Origin: Microplitis mediator
Lineage: Eukaryota; Arthropoda; Insecta; Hymenoptera; Braconidae
NCBI RefSeq assembly: GCF_029852145.1
Contig: NC_079972.1
Coordinates: forward strand, 4,165,795-4,229,794
Direction: 5' to 3'
DNA: 64,000 nt
Below, piece by piece: positions 52,801-64,000 of this stretch. Every line of letters starts with the position of its first letter. Position 1 is the stretch's first letter. The position numbers were made by a program, and so were the translations under genes. Under the pieces are notes generated by a model. It was not told the DNA's origin, ran no database searches, and saw only the letters and a program-made list of their open reading frames with translations.

Positions 52801-53263
52801 TAATGTTCCTCACAGGCGCTCTCTTCAGGAGAAAAGACCCTGCTGGATAGAACTTCTTCTAGTTCCCAAAACCGAGAGAGATCGAGATCCGATGAGGACG
52901 CACCGATGCTTAGATGGCACACCATATTTTGCGCCGTGGATTGATTGTCTATCTCACCTGCAACTATCCATCCCAGCTGCGTTTTTTGAAGAACTGCATT
53001 GGGATGATTTTTTAGAGCAATTTGACCAACGCTAAGAAGCTTATAGAATAATTTGACACCAATGAGAGCATCACCGTAGATGGCCTGAAAAATTCTGGAT
53101 CAGCTAAAGGAATATTCTTCGGAATTTCCAGAAGTGCAGGATTGATAGGAATGGAAGGCATTGTTGTATTAATTCGGGGTATGACCAGAAATTCTACGGT
53201 TTTTTGATATTTGTTGTGACGAGATTTAATTACCGCAGTGGTCGAATGTTTGATGGTGGTAGA
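49872..53263 (-). pseudogene. pol: BEL/Pao pol: protease end, RT, RNase H, integrase, broken and partly deleted
   Basis: Minus-strand pol. RT motifs: YHAVFKHDS, VVFDGSAKTSTGMSLNDTL, ALTADVEKMFCQVRVHPDD. The RT active-site region and FYVDDLLTGAS lie at about 52145-52200. RNase H: IQLHGFCDASEKAYGG. Integrase core: RTGVDYCGPLFIKEK, SDNATNFVGANREL, and SSLRGLWEAAVKSFKHHL with the final Glu. Lesions: stops at 52695-52697 (TGA) and 52197-52199 (TAG), a frame change near 53090, and another at about 50480-50450. A deletion at about 50790 joins LDEVDISNI to the integrase core and removes its zinc-binding region. The copy cannot make active protein. Confidence 0.9.
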
Positions 53264-54913
53264 TCAATCATCCAGTCCAGAAACTGCAATGTTTACAGAC
53301 TCGAGCTCCAAATTTAAAAATTGGGCCGCACTTTCTGTGATGAAGTGGGCTTGAGACCCAGCGTCTAAAAATACCCGACAAGTGTTCGCTTTTCCCTGAC
53401 TATTTATGAGGTCTACTAGCGCGGTAGCCAGCACTGCCTCGGAGGATACGTGTGCGTGCAGATTGATGCTAGGACTACTAGGCGATGGCGACAAAGCAGT
53501 GTCCGTGACGTTAGAGTTGCCGAAGTTCGGCTTATTCAAGTGTAAGAGAGTGTGATGTCTCTGGCTGCAATTACGACAATTTCCAGAAGTGCATTGAGCC
53601 GCGCGATGGCCCTTGCGTAGGCAATTAATGCACCATCCTCCCTTCTTTGAAGTCTCGTATCGCTGAGAGGGATTCATTGCCAGAAATTTGGTGCACATAC
53701 TGAGGTAATGATTACCTTCGCAATGGAGGCACTGATTACGAGAGGTAGTGGCAATGTATGCATGCTGAGATCGCGAATTAGACTGAGAATTAAAAGACTT
53801 GGGCTTGTCTTGAGAGTTTTGTCCTTTAGGAGTAGCGACCTGGGGTTTTGAGCTCTCGAGCTGAGCTCCTCGGTTTAAGAATGAGATCATTTGATTTAAT
53901 GTTGGGTTGCGCAAGTCATTACTATAGTCTTCCCATCTCTCGCGAAAAAAATTATTGAATTTATCGTGGAGCAATACGATTAATAACGCGTTCCAATGCT
54001 CGACGGGTTCTCCTAAGGCCTGGAGAGATCTAACATTTTTCTGAATTTGATCAAGAAACGAACGCGTCGAGAATTCCCTTGAAATACAAGGTATATCTAT
54101 TAATAATTTGACGTAACTGTCCCGAATGAATTTTCTATCGTGATAACGTTCTTTTAGTAAGTTCCACGCAGTTAGATAATTTTGAGCAGATAACTCGATA
54201 GACGATATAACACCGGCGGCTTCACCGGCTAGACAGCCTTTCAAATAAAATAATTTGCGAATAGGCGGTATACTGTTATCTTCATGTACTAGTGAATTGA
54301 ATAAATCATAGAACTCCAACCACTTATCGACAGATCCTCGAAAAGTAGGCAATGAGATGGCCGGAAGGCTTAGATTCCAATGTGAGCCCGATTGGTTTGG
54401 TTGATGAGACGCGGATTGTGAGATAGGTTGACTCATGAGAGGCGTCGTTGATGTTGTTTGAGGAAGTACGGATGGTGAGGTTGTTAAATTAATAAGTGGT
54501 GCTGATGGCGTTGTTTGAAGATTATCCCCACCTTCTACAGCTGCAGGATTCGGAATTGGAAACGGAGATGGCGATAAGATGGTAGACCCGTGCGCGGAAG
54601 AAGTCGATGATTGCGACTCATTTGTTATTTGTTTAGACAAAAGATTCGTGGCGACTGTGTATGCTTCGAAATATAGTTCTTCGAATTCAGTTCGATAATT
54701 TGAAAGCTCTTCGCTTTAATCCATAAGTGATTCTAACTGCGATTGATGAGACTCGAAGGCTTCCCGAGTTGCCTCTATTTCCTTGTAACGTTTTTCCAGA
54801 GCAGGAAAGTCTTTTGATGAATCAAACCGACGAAGAAAGGTATCGTAACTAGTCAACGCCCTCTTGGCGATTCCGCGCTTGGACTTTAAAACTTTAATAG
54901 CTTGTTCGGTCAT
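53264..54913 (-). pseudogene. gag: BEL/Pao gag and start of the aspartic protease
   Basis: Begins at ATG 54913 (MTEQAIKVLKSKRGIAKRAL) with a coiled-coil N-terminus. An in-frame TAA at 54716-54718 is followed by the main part: LPAISLPTFRGSVDKWLEFY is the classic BEL gag capsid motif. Two or three zinc knuckles (CLHCEGNHYLSMC, CINCLRKGHRAAQC, CRNCSQRHHTLLH) follow, then the protease core CRVFLDAGSQAHFI. It ends at TGA 53264-53266, inside the protease. The same frame continues beyond that stop with KTVEFLVIPRI. Confidence 0.9.
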
Positions 54914-55345
54914 GATTTTTAAATTAGCAAATAAATGTTGTATTTGAGACTTAAGATTAATGCGATACAAAATAGGAATTCAAATTGAAGTAAGGAAATA
55001 TTAGATGGTCCAATTGACTTACCTTGATCGTTGCAGGTTACTAATGCTCCGATAATATGACAGGATCACTGACGTTGCGATAATGCGGGACTGCCACTTG
55101 CGTCCTTCCAATGGATTCGAAAGGGTTGATGATAAACAGTAGATATACTGCCGACGACGATGGTTGAATCTCGATGATAACGATGTAACGGTGACGGAAA
55201 TGCAATATTAAAAACTTATACACTGCACCCACAATTGTAATGATCGAAGTATTTAATTGTTTGTAGCGAAATTAAAACTGTGCAATTACAGTTTTCGAAC
55301 ACAATGAAGATAATACCGAATGAACTATATAATTTTTTAAGAAAA

Positions 55346-55362
55346 TCCAGCTCGAAGGACCA
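55346..55362 (-). promoter_or_regulatory. Primer binding site of the BEL element
   Basis: On the minus strand TGGTCCTTCGAGCTGGA directly follows the 5' LTR. It starts with TGG, complementary to the CCA end of a tRNA, as usual for LTR elements. Which tRNA it matches was not determined. Confidence 0.65.
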
Positions 55363-56156
55363 TGAACAGATTCACAACTATTTTGTTGTGAAATATTTGC
55401 ACTTAATATTTAAATAAACATAAGGGCAGTCGAATAAATTGAGACTCGGCTCAGTTAAGGTTTATTGTTGAGTTTATTTTGTACTAGTCATAAACGTGTT
55501 GACGATACAGTACATTGATGGTAACTAACTTACAGACTTAAAACATAATTTGGTTGTACAAATTTTAAAAGGATGCGAAAAACTGGAGAGGGTTTACAAT
55601 TTTAGTGGAAGGAAAATTAACACGAGTGATTGGTAAATAAGTAAAGGAAAGGGAAAAAGGGGCTGTGGAAAGTCGTACGTAGGTGGGTCGATTGGGACGG
55701 ACCCAAAAGGCTAAAGGAGCACTGAGAGGTTGAAGGTCATTACTTAAAAATGGCATTTTACTTAAATATTACTTCAAAAATTCACAACTTCTTAAACGTA
55801 AATATATTAAAAATATTTGGAAATGTCGGGTTATTTTTCCAGGGTGCAATAAAGGATGCGAGACCCAAACGGTCGGATTGTAGAGCAAAAAAAAAAGGTT
55901 CGGAAAGTGACGGTCAACGCAGTTAAACAAAAAAAAACATGAAGAAATTTTAAATCTTATGGAAACGAAAAAATACAATTTCTTAAGACGAAACAGATGT
56001 CAAGTTGGCCGTCGTGAGAATTTTACAATTTTAAAATTAAACAAGAAGCAATAAATTTTACAATCTACAAAAAATAAGTTTAGAGAAAAATATAGAAAGA
56101 ATACAATAAATTATTTTTCGTGAGAAAGTTTAAAATTTTAAACTACGAATTGAACA
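55363..56156 (-). repeat. BEL LTR (5' LTR in transcription sense), intact
   Basis: 794 bp, TGAACAG...TTGAACA on the plus strand. Followed by the ATAGC duplication at 56157-56161. This copy shows the sequence of the LTR before the Polinton entered its partner. Confidence 0.95.
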
Positions 56157-58045
56157 ATAGCTGAGAGGAAAGTAAACAGTGTCTTTAATTGGACTAAAAT
56201 AGATATTGTGGATGTCACAAAAAATCTGCAAATTGCTGTCCAAAACTCAAAAGGGAAAAGCCCAGATGGATTTGATCTCAAATGGCTTAGAGACCACCTA
56301 CCCCAGATCTCGATCTTTCTTATGACCATCTTAAACAAATCATTAGACTCGGGTATATTTCCGGAAGCTTGGAAGCAGGTTTACATTGTTCCTTTAAACA
56401 AGACAAAAGCTCCAAGAACTATGTCTGACACTAGACCAATAGCTAACATTTCTCATCTCGCTAAAGTGTTTGAACGTATTGTTGCAAACCAATTGACAGA
56501 CTATCTTGAAAGAAACCATATCATTGACAACTTCCAGTCAGGATTCAGGAAACATCATAGCACTCAGGCAGCATTACTTCTACTAACTGATGATATCCGC
56601 AGAGCTATCGATAGAGATGAACTAACATATCTTATCCTTTTTGACTTCTCCAAAGCCTTTGATTATGTTAAGCCTGAGGTTTTATATATAACTATGTATC
56701 AAATTGGATTTTCCATCGAGGTTATTCTGTGGTTCCACTCTTATCTCACTGGTAGATCGCAATATGTGCTTGATCTTGATTACTCTTTATCGGACACCAT
56801 CAGTACAACATCTGGAGTTCCACAAGGATCCATTTTAGGTCCCATTTTATTCCTTATCATGATAAATGGTGTTGCCAAGAAGATAAATTATTCCAAATAC
56901 GGTCTCTTTGCTGATGACAAATATGCTTATTATCATTTCAATTGTACTCAACTACATGTAGCAGCTTTCAAAATAAATACTGATGCTCAGGCTGTAGCTG
57001 ATTGGGCTAAAGATGTAGGTCTTGAACTAAATCTTCAAAAAACTAAGGTTATGATACTGGGTAGTAGCAGGAAACTGAAGTGACTGGATGACTATGATCT
57101 TCCTCAAATTACTGTTGATGGAAATGTTATTCCATATGTCAATTCAACTAAACATCTTGGGGTTCATATAACAAATAATCTCTCTTGGGATGTACATGTG
57201 GCTCATACCACACGCAAGGTTTATGGTACATTAAATAGCCTCAAGTCTAGGAAGAACATTCTGTCTACAGCAAATCGTAAATTACTCATTACAGCCTTAA
57301 TTATCCCAATAATTGATTATTGTTCTTTGGTGTTGATTGACAATTCCAAAAGACTTGACTACGAACTAGTGCGCTTGATGAACAACGGCATCAGGTTTAC
57401 CTACAATTTGAAACGTGATGACCATATCACTCCTCATCGTCGCTCCTTGAAATGGCTTTCAATCAAATCAAAAAGTCTTTATCTTTTAGCCTGTTTCTTA
57501 TACAAATTATTCAGTTCTGGTGAACCAAGTTTTTTGAGATGTCTTTTTGTTGATGACCCACAAGACATCAGACGCTCGGAAAGGTTGGCTTCAAAGTACA
57601 ACAATGTCTCTTTCTGCTTTCCAAATTTCTCGACATCAGCATACGAGCACTCCTTTTTAATCTCATCAATACGCCTTTGGTGTGAAATTCCACCAGATGT
57701 CATAAACTCACTCAGCATAGAGGCATTTAAATCAAAAGCCTTTGAATTCTTCTATAAGCTTGAACTCAGGGATGCCTAGGGATCAAAGTTTGCTAATTTT
57801 ATTTCTTAAAATAATTTACATTATACATTGATATTTACAATACAAAACTATACTGCTCTGATCTATGATTATTTAGATTTTTTCTTTTTTCTTATACTGT
57901 TATATTGTGTCAAATCTTTAATTTGAAAATGACTATGTTTATGGTTTTACATGTACTTTAAGTTATATTTCTTTTTTTTGTATTTTGCCATTTAGCTTTT
58001 TGCTTTGGCATTGAAATTTAAATAAATAAAAAAAATAAAAATTAT
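56157..58045 (+). mobile_element. LINE of the jockey/CR1 type, right part
   Basis: Continues the element left at 29473. It holds the RT and C-terminal part of ORF2, then a 3' UTR (57780-58020) and an A-rich tail (AAATAAATAAAAAAAATAAA) near 58020-58040. Confidence 0.88.
56162..57779 (+). pseudogene. LINE ORF2, reverse transcriptase part
   Basis: RT of the jockey/CR1 type. Visible in order: NSKGKSPDGFDLKWLRDHLP, RPIANISHLAKVFERI, QSGFRKHHSTQAALLLLTDD, LFDFSKAFDYV (catalytic Asp), SGVPQGSILGPILFLI, LFADDKYAYY (FADD box), and LELNLQKTKVMILGSS. An in-frame TGA at 57081-57083 follows; the same frame continues with STKHLGVHITNNLSWDVHV and a usual C-terminus ending at 57779. With the endonuclease part at 28203-29468 it makes a full-length ORF2 apart from the stops. 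Confidence 0.9.
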
Positions 58046-59410
58046 TATTTTTCTACAAGTGATACAGAAAAAAAGGTTGCTAGACACCTTGAAAAAATTC
58101 TCATGTATAAGCTCTTAATTTTAATAGGGAGATCATCCTCATTGCAGCTTTCTATTTTTCTCAGTACAATAGAAAAAAATTCATACCTCATCATTAATTG
58201 ATGTAAGGAATAATGTTTCTGAAGAATTTTGTAGGAAATTTAATGCTCTTCAAAAAAGCTGTCTTATTTTTTTCCGTAAACATCACCATTGGAATGATAT
58301 TAAAGATATATAAATATAAATTTCATTTTTAGTCATTAATATAAGTATTGTTTGAGTTTTATTTTCAAAATTAAACAAAATTTTTTTTCAATAATTCTTA
58401 ACATTCTATTTTTAATCATTAGAAATCAAGATTATGTTTTTTTTTAATTGATAACGTCATCAAAACGTCTTTAGAAATTTTTCCACTATAGCTGGATATT
58501 ATCCTAGGGAAAATTTCTTTCCTAGAGGATTTTTGTTTTGTATTTTATTTCTTATTGCAAGTTGTCAAAGAGCATCGAAAAAATTACCCTACTTGCAACA
58601 AAAAATTGTTTGAAAATTTATAATTCAGTTAAATAGTTGGAATAAAAACCTTGTTGTATAACTAATTTGATATTTCTTTTCTCTAAAACTGAAACATATC
58701 ATAGTATATTTACAGTGAAAACTTTGCTTTTTTTGTTAATAAATAATTAACTAACCGATAAATGATGTACAATTTATTCTTTCAAATGTAGAGAAAGATA
58801 CTTATACATACAAAAAAAAACCGTGTGATGTCGTGGGACACCAGATAGGAACGAAGTTAGAAAAACTCGAATTCGTGTAAATTTTCTTAAAACTTATCAA
58901 TCAAATTGAAAATTTCTGATTATCCAATCGAAAACTCTTAAAATCAGTACACATGGAAGTTTAATGATGAATATCTTTTGAACGCTTAATTTAATCGCCA
59001 AAACATAAGACACTATTTTTATAGAGCAGTTAATTTCCTAATAAAAGTAGTATGGCGCAATTTATAATAGTCATTTATTGTCGAGTTATAAAATTCATAA
59101 ACAAAAATGAAATTTGTCTTAAAATAATCAAAATTAAATCTTCAATATCATTCAAATGGTGAGGTTAACGGAAAAAATATAAGATACCTTTTTTGTAGAG
59201 CATAAAATTTCCTACAAAATTATCCAAAAACATTTTTCTGTACAATCAATTAATAATGAGGTATGAATTTTTTTTCGATTGGACTGAGAAAAAAATAAAA
59301 ATAAACTGCGATGAGCAGGATCGTCCTATTAAAATTATGGTCTCATGCTTGGTGAGAATTATTTTTAGGTGACTAGCAACGCGTTTTTCCGTGTCACTTG
59401 TAAAAAAAAA
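58046..59410. mobile_element. Long-palindrome MITE 2 (about 1.36 kb)
   Basis: Arms are inverted copies. CTACAAGTGATACAGAAAAA on the left matches the reverse of ACAAGTGACACGGAAAAACG on the right; CATACCTCATTATTAATTGA-type blocks and TTCCTACAAAATT also pair. No coding. It shares the TTTTGTAGAGCAT/TCCTACAAAATT theme with MITE 1, so the two are related. It immediately precedes a Helentron-like repeat. Confidence 0.8.
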
Positions 59411-59422
59411 TAAATCTGTCTA

Positions 59423-59987
59423 TCGGTTGACCCTGCGGGCCAGCCCCAAAACTTCCCGCTGTTTTCGAGCTCCTTGAGCTCGAAAATACTATTGTATCCC
59501 ATTCTTTTCGAAAAAAACCGTTTTTAGAATTTCTTTCTCCCACGATATCTCACGAACGGATCGACCGATTTCAATGGTTGAGGCGGCAATCGACGTGTTT
59601 TATTGAGTTCTAGAGCTGATTAAATTTTGAAATTGTATGGTTAAGTCGTTTCAAATATATTCGCAGAAAACCGTTTTTTGGCATTTCTTTTGCCCACGAT
59701 ATCTCACGAACGAATAAACCGATTTTGATCGTTGAGGCGGCAATCGACGCGTTTTATTGAGTTTTAGAGCTGATTAGATTTTGAAGTCGATCGTTCGAGT
59801 CGTTTCTGAGAAATCAATAAAAAACTAAAAAAAAAAAAAATTTTTTTTCCGTAATTCGCCAATGTTTTCGAATCTACTTGATCAAATGATCTAGAATTTT
59901 CAGAAAAGTTGATGGCCAACAAGCTCTTTCGATTGCCGCCTTAACCATCCAAATCGGTTCATTAGTTAAAAAGTTATAAGCCGGTCA

Positions 59988-60085
<98 letters not shown>

Positions 60086-60245
60086 TACAGACACTCGGAC
60101 ATCATTCTAAAAATAGTCAGAATAGCTTCCTAGGACCTCAGAACGTTGACATCTGATGAAATTTCGATTTTCGCAAATCGGGGTGAAAACAATAACTTCC
60201 CAATTTTTCGAAAATCGTCTATTTTCTTAGCGGGAAGTTAAAAAT
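59423..60245. mobile_element. Helentron/HINE-like element with (AC)n tract
   Basis: Begins TCGGTTGACCCTGCGGGCCA. It carries AACTTCCCGCT at 59450-59460 and the exact inverse AGCGGGAAGTT at 60229-60239, followed by T/A-rich sequence. It has two internal repeats of a unit of about 150 bp with CACGATATCTCACGAACG and GAGTTCTAGAGCTGATTA. A long (AC)n microsatellite lies at about 59990-60080. Subterminal 11-bp inverted repeats with a microsatellite are typical of non-autonomous Helentrons (HINEs). The class call is inference. Confidence 0.55.
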
Positions 60246-60887
60246 AATTAATTTTTTTTACCTATCCTAATAATCATACATAATTATGTATAGTTAAATC
60301 TTGCCAATATTGTAATCTAGTTACATCTAACATAGTTCAAATATAATTATATGTCATCAAATCAAACCATTTTTTCTCTGGAAGCTTAAAAAAATTTAAC
60401 GTACAATTTAGTATTATTGATAATAACGAAATTGCATTTTTTTTTAATTTAATAAGAATTATTAAGCTCTTATGTACATGTATCAATGAATATACGTTTG
60501 TAAACATGAAAATTGACTTAAAAATTAAAAACTTCTAAATATTTTTTAATATGAATATACATACTTTTTTGTGCGATTCTTATAACTTTTTCTATAATAT
60601 GGTTGGCAATGTTTATTTTCAATTTCAACTTTTTTAACATGTTTTTGTACTTGATCTATTTCGACAGTTAAATCGCAATATATTTAATAAATAATATTTA
60701 TTCTATATCACTAAAAAATATATAAATCCAGCTGTCAAACTACCATATGACAAATTAAACAAATGCAAGACAAACTTGAAGTTGTACAACGTTGAGTATT
60801 CAATCAATTTTAAATTTAAGAACAACAAATAAATTTTGACGAATTTTAATGCGTAAAGTTATAATAATAAAAGCTCGATACCAATTA
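60246..60887. other. AT-rich non-coding stretch
   Basis: No frame, repeat or motif recognised. Confidence 0.5.
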
Positions 60888-61345
60888 ACCGCGGACCAGC
60901 CCAAAAATTTTCCGTTGTCTTTGAGCTCGAAATCATAATTGTCGATACATTGTCGAGTTCTTAGAGCTAGTGTATTATAGTATTCTTGAGCTCATTGGTC
61001 TCGAGAAAAGTTACATTTTCTATTAAACTTTGAAAATTAGATAAATTGGAAATAATTTATAAACAAACAGTTTGTTAATTTTTGATGACAATTGTGTTGA
61101 TATAATCGATCGAATCCAAGAGAAATTTACAGAAGTGATTATGATAAAAAGTTAAATGAGTTTAAAATTAGATGAGTGTCGATATTAAAATATATGCATC
61201 ACTCAAATATCACTCTGAAAATTCAGATATAGCTTCCTATGACTTTGAAACGTCGACATCTCATGGAAACATAATATGTGAAAATGGGGCTGAAAACAAT
61301 TACTTCCTAAATGTTTCAAAAATTATCGATTTTCATAGTCAAACC
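60888..61345. mobile_element. Diverged copy of the Helentron-like repeat
   Basis: TTAACCGCGGACCAGCCC followed by TTTGAGCTCGAAATCATAAT corresponds to the start of the 59423 element. AGCTTCCTATGACTTTGAAACG and the GGGGCTGAAAACAATTACTTCC string correspond to its end. The copy is older and lacks the (AC)n tract. Confidence 0.55.
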
Positions 61346-61546
61346 TAAGTAATTCAAAATGAATTTGTTATTTTTTTGAGATTTTGGTCAGGTGTTAAAT
61401 GTTTAGTTGCATGAGAAAATAATGAAAAATTCTTTGAATTCATCGTTACTTTTTATTTTTAAGATCACGAAATAATTTAAACTTTACTGAATTTATATTA
61501 TGATGCCCTAAAATGGCACACCCTAAAATATAGACATATATATGTA

Positions 61547-62297
61547 AGGGTAGTCGTTAAAGACTACATTTTATCAGACTTCCCATAAAAATCGTCTTTT
61601 TAGTGAAAAAATACATTGGAAATTCGGTTTTTTCTTTTCAAGTAAAAAGGACACGTGCTTCATGACGATCAAAGTTCATTTTTCGATGCTATTGCAGATT
61701 AAAGGAAAATACGATAAGAACAATTCTGTAGTAAATTAAATTCTTGACAAAAAATTCATATTTACTTCTCTTATAAAATGTGTATTTACGAAGATACTTA
61801 AGATAAACTTTTTTTAGGTCTTTATAAATTGAGCGTTTTAAGGATAACGAATGTTAAGAATAATATTTTTTCGTAAATAGAGTCAACTTCGTAACTTGTA
61901 ACATATCAATCTGCTTGTTATAGTTTATGAATATTCAGAAAAATGTTATTTCCAACATTTGTAATTATTAAAACGCTCAATTCATAAGACTTATAAAAAA
62001 GTTACATAAATTATCCATAAATACACATGTTATGAAAAAAAAATGAATATAACCTTTTATGACAAGAATTTAATTTCAGACAAAATTGTTCTTATGATTT
62101 TTTCCTTTAATCTGCATATTTCACGAGATATTTTTAAAATCACCACAATTGTGTAAAAAAATGAACTGTGATCGTCATGAGACACGTGTTCTTTTTACTC
62201 AAAAAAAAAAAAAAAAACAAATTCCCTAAGTATTTTTGAATTAATAAGAAACTTTTTATGGGGCGTCTGAGAAAGTTTAATTTTTTACGACCACCCT
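61547..62297. mobile_element. Palindromic MITE 3 (about 0.75 kb)
   Basis: Begins AGGGTAGTCG and ends CGACCACCCT, with long inverted arms (for example GACACGTGCTTCATGACGAT against ATCGTCATGAGACACGTG). TA may be the target duplication. It encodes nothing. Confidence 0.8.
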
Positions 62298-62306
62298 AAT
62301 ATATAT

Positions 62307-63775
62307 GGGGCATTCCACGCAAAATCGACCACTTTTGAACCCGACCCCTTTAGATTTGGCTAAAAATTTTTTCTCTTTTTCTACCCCATCAAAAACGTTT
62401 CTCATAATTTTTTCACTCAACGGAAAAAAAGTTATAAATTTTTTTAAAAAATGGCTTTTTTTGTTTGAAATAGCTATAAATTGTTCAAAATTTAACTTAT
62501 TGGGATGTTTTTTATTTCAAAATATTTGTTTTTAAATGTACTTTTTGAAAAAAAATACCAAAAAAATTTTGCAACTTATCTTCATTTTTTTTTGTGTAGA
62601 TTTAAAAAAAAAAATAAAAAAATTTCTATGTTTACCATTTTTAATTTTTGATTTTTTTTTTTTATATAAAACTTTGACATTTTCTCCAGATCATTAAATT
62701 TTTTCAGAGTGATGTTTTTTCGAGTTATATTTTTTTTTCCAATTAAAAAAAACATTTTTACAACTAGCCTTATTTCTCATATCACCATTCTTAAAATTTT
62801 TGAGAGTGCTCAGGAAACTTTCAAATTTTGAAAAAAAAAAAAAAAATTTTAATGGTTATCCTCAAAATGATTTGAATTTTGTTCGAAAAATCAAGTTTAA
62901 AAATAGAAGGGCCTCCTGAATAATTTTTTTGTATTTTCTTCTGAAAAGTACATTTAAAAACGAAGAAAATGACAAAAAAAAGTTTTCATTTGGTCCATGT
63001 TTGAACAGATGCTGGCAATTCAAAAAAGTCCCTTCTACACTCATTGTTTTAGGGTTAAAAGAATTTTTTTTGAATTGCCAGCATCTGTTCAAAAATGGAC
63101 CAAATGAAAACTTTTTTTTGTCATTTTCTTCATTTTTAAATATACTTTTCAGAAAAAAATACAAAAAAATTATTCAGAAGGCCCTTCTATTTTTAAACTT
63201 GATTTTTCGAACAAAATTCAAATTATTTTGAGGATAACCATTTCAATTTATTTTTTTTTTCCAAATTTGCAAGTTTCCTGAGCACTCTCAAAAATTTAAA
63301 GAATGGTGATATGAGAAATAAGGCTAGTTGTAAAAATGTTTTTTTTTATTTGAAAAGAAAAGTATAAATTGAAAAAACATCACTCTGAAAAAATTTAATG
63401 ATCTGCAAAAAATGTCAAAGTTTTATATAAAAAAAAAAAAATCAAAAATCAAAAATGGTAAACACAGAAAAATTTTTAATTTTTTCTAAAAATCTACAAA
63501 AAAAACAATGAAGATAGGTTCCAAAATTTTTTTTCAAAAAGTACATTTAAGAACGAATATTTTGAAAAAGAAAACGTCCCAATCAGTTGAATTTTGAACA
63601 ATTTATGGCTATTTAAAACAAAAAAAGCCATTTTTTAAAAAAATTTATAACTTTTTTTCCATTGAGTGAAAAAATTATGAGAAACGTTTTTGATGGGGTA
63701 GAAAAAGAAAAAAAATTTTCAGCCAAATCTAAAGGGGTTGGGTTCAAAAGTGGTCGATTTTGCGTGGAATGCCCC
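62307..63775. mobile_element. Palindromic MITE 4 (1469 bp), near-perfect inverted arms
   Basis: Starts GGGGCATTCCACGCAAAATC and ends with its reverse complement. The arms of about 700 bp pair along their whole length, around a centre near 63030 (TGCTGGCAATTCAAAA against its inverse). Flanked by ATAT on both sides. The open frames in it are palindromic artefacts. Confidence 0.9.
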
Positions 63776-64000
63776 ATATGTATATGGATAAAAAAATAAA
63801 TAATTATGTGATATATATGTAGTTTAATAAAAATGTCCAGTTATTCGAAAGGAGTGCAAAGTCTAGTTGTTGCGATGAGTGCTCATAGTTTGGCGGACGG
63901 CGGTAACAGCCAGGTTGATGGTATGCTCGTTATTTAGTTTTTCTAAAAATTTATTGTTACACATACTTACACCCCTATCCAAAACTTCCTATAGAATCAA
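63776..64000. other. Window end, nothing recognised
   Basis: Short AT-rich stretch without a gene or repeat that I can identify. Confidence 0.5.

Larger units (their letters stand above)
29469..56161 (-). mobile_element. BEL/Pao LTR retrotransposon, itself carrying a Polinton
   Basis: Flanked by the 5-bp duplication ATAGC (29469-29473 and 56157-56161). The LTRs are 794 bp, start TGAACAG and end TTGAACA on the plus strand. Coding is on the minus strand. The left LTR is split: 29474-29518 and 49075-49823. The right LTR is 55363-56156. Without the Polinton the element is about 7.1 kb. gag and pol are present but broken, and the integrase zinc-binding region is deleted. Confidence 0.95.

Noticed and set aside
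3171..57779. Alternative genetic code or general stop recoding to explain the many stops
   Set aside because: All three stop codons interrupt frames, frameshifts also occur, and intact genes end in the same codons; pseudogenisation or base errors fit better.
62305..63231. Phe/Lys-rich open frames
   Set aside because: Both strands give near-identical proteins because the DNA is a palindrome (MITE 4).
1..64000. tRNA or rRNA genes
   Set aside because: No cloverleaf with A and B box spacing and no conserved rRNA segment was recognised by eye.

Overview
The window looks like a mobile-element-rich stretch of an insect nuclear genome. It is AT-rich, has GT-AG introns and arthropod TATA plus TCAGT promoters, and carries Polintons, BEL/Pao, R4-like and jockey/CR1-like retroelements, long palindromic MITEs and (AC)n-bearing repeats. 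A parasitoid wasp is my best guess from the repeat style (inference). I see no host cellular gene and no rRNA, tRNA or CRISPR.

Layout. Positions 1-25 are the last bases of a Polinton that continues to the left; 26-3000 has no recognisable gene. About 3.0-16.9 kb is a virus-like Polinton/adintovirus-type element with every gene on the plus strand. In order these are a spliced protein-primed DNA polymerase B, an exonuclease-like protein, packaging ATPase, a BIR (IAP-like) protein, two small virion-type proteins, integrase, penton-like capsid protein, pVI/pX-like protein, double-jelly-roll major capsid protein, a second exonuclease-like protein and an adenain-like protease. From 17.05-18.8 kb lies a 5'-truncated R4/Dong-type retrotransposon on the minus strand, in a TAA-rich tract. 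From 19.6-23.6 kb (minus) lies one long broken gene that joins a predicted papain-fold peptidase, a Mutator-like DDE transposase and a YqaJ exonuclease. From 23.7-27.2 kb there are palindromic MITEs and Helentron-like repeats.

The right half is a three-level nest. A jockey/CR1-like LINE (27.2-58.0 kb) was split by a BEL/Pao retrotransposon (29474-56156, target duplication ATAGC). The left-hand LTR of that element was then split by a 19.55-kb Polinton (29519-49068, termini AGTAGTTGAGC, target duplication CTTAAT). This Polinton encodes a small possible ssDNA-binding protein, two exonuclease-like proteins, PolB, a chromodomain integrase, a collagen-like coiled-coil protein, a core protein, ATPase, a PLA2-pVI-like fusion, protease, penton, a 53-aa protein, the major capsid protein and small spliced genes. 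From 58.0-63.8 kb come further palindromic MITEs and Helentron-like repeats.

How the genes work together. In both Polintons, PolB copies the element, the integrase inserts it, the ATPase, capsid and penton proteins build and fill a particle, and the protease matures it; this follows from what is known of Polintons/adintoviruses. Nearly every large gene here is full length but broken by one to three nonsense codons or a homopolymer frameshift. Yet the two BEL LTRs around the inner Polinton look identical, so a defective Polinton seems to have inserted recently, probably with proteins supplied in trans. An unpolished assembly is the main alternative explanation.
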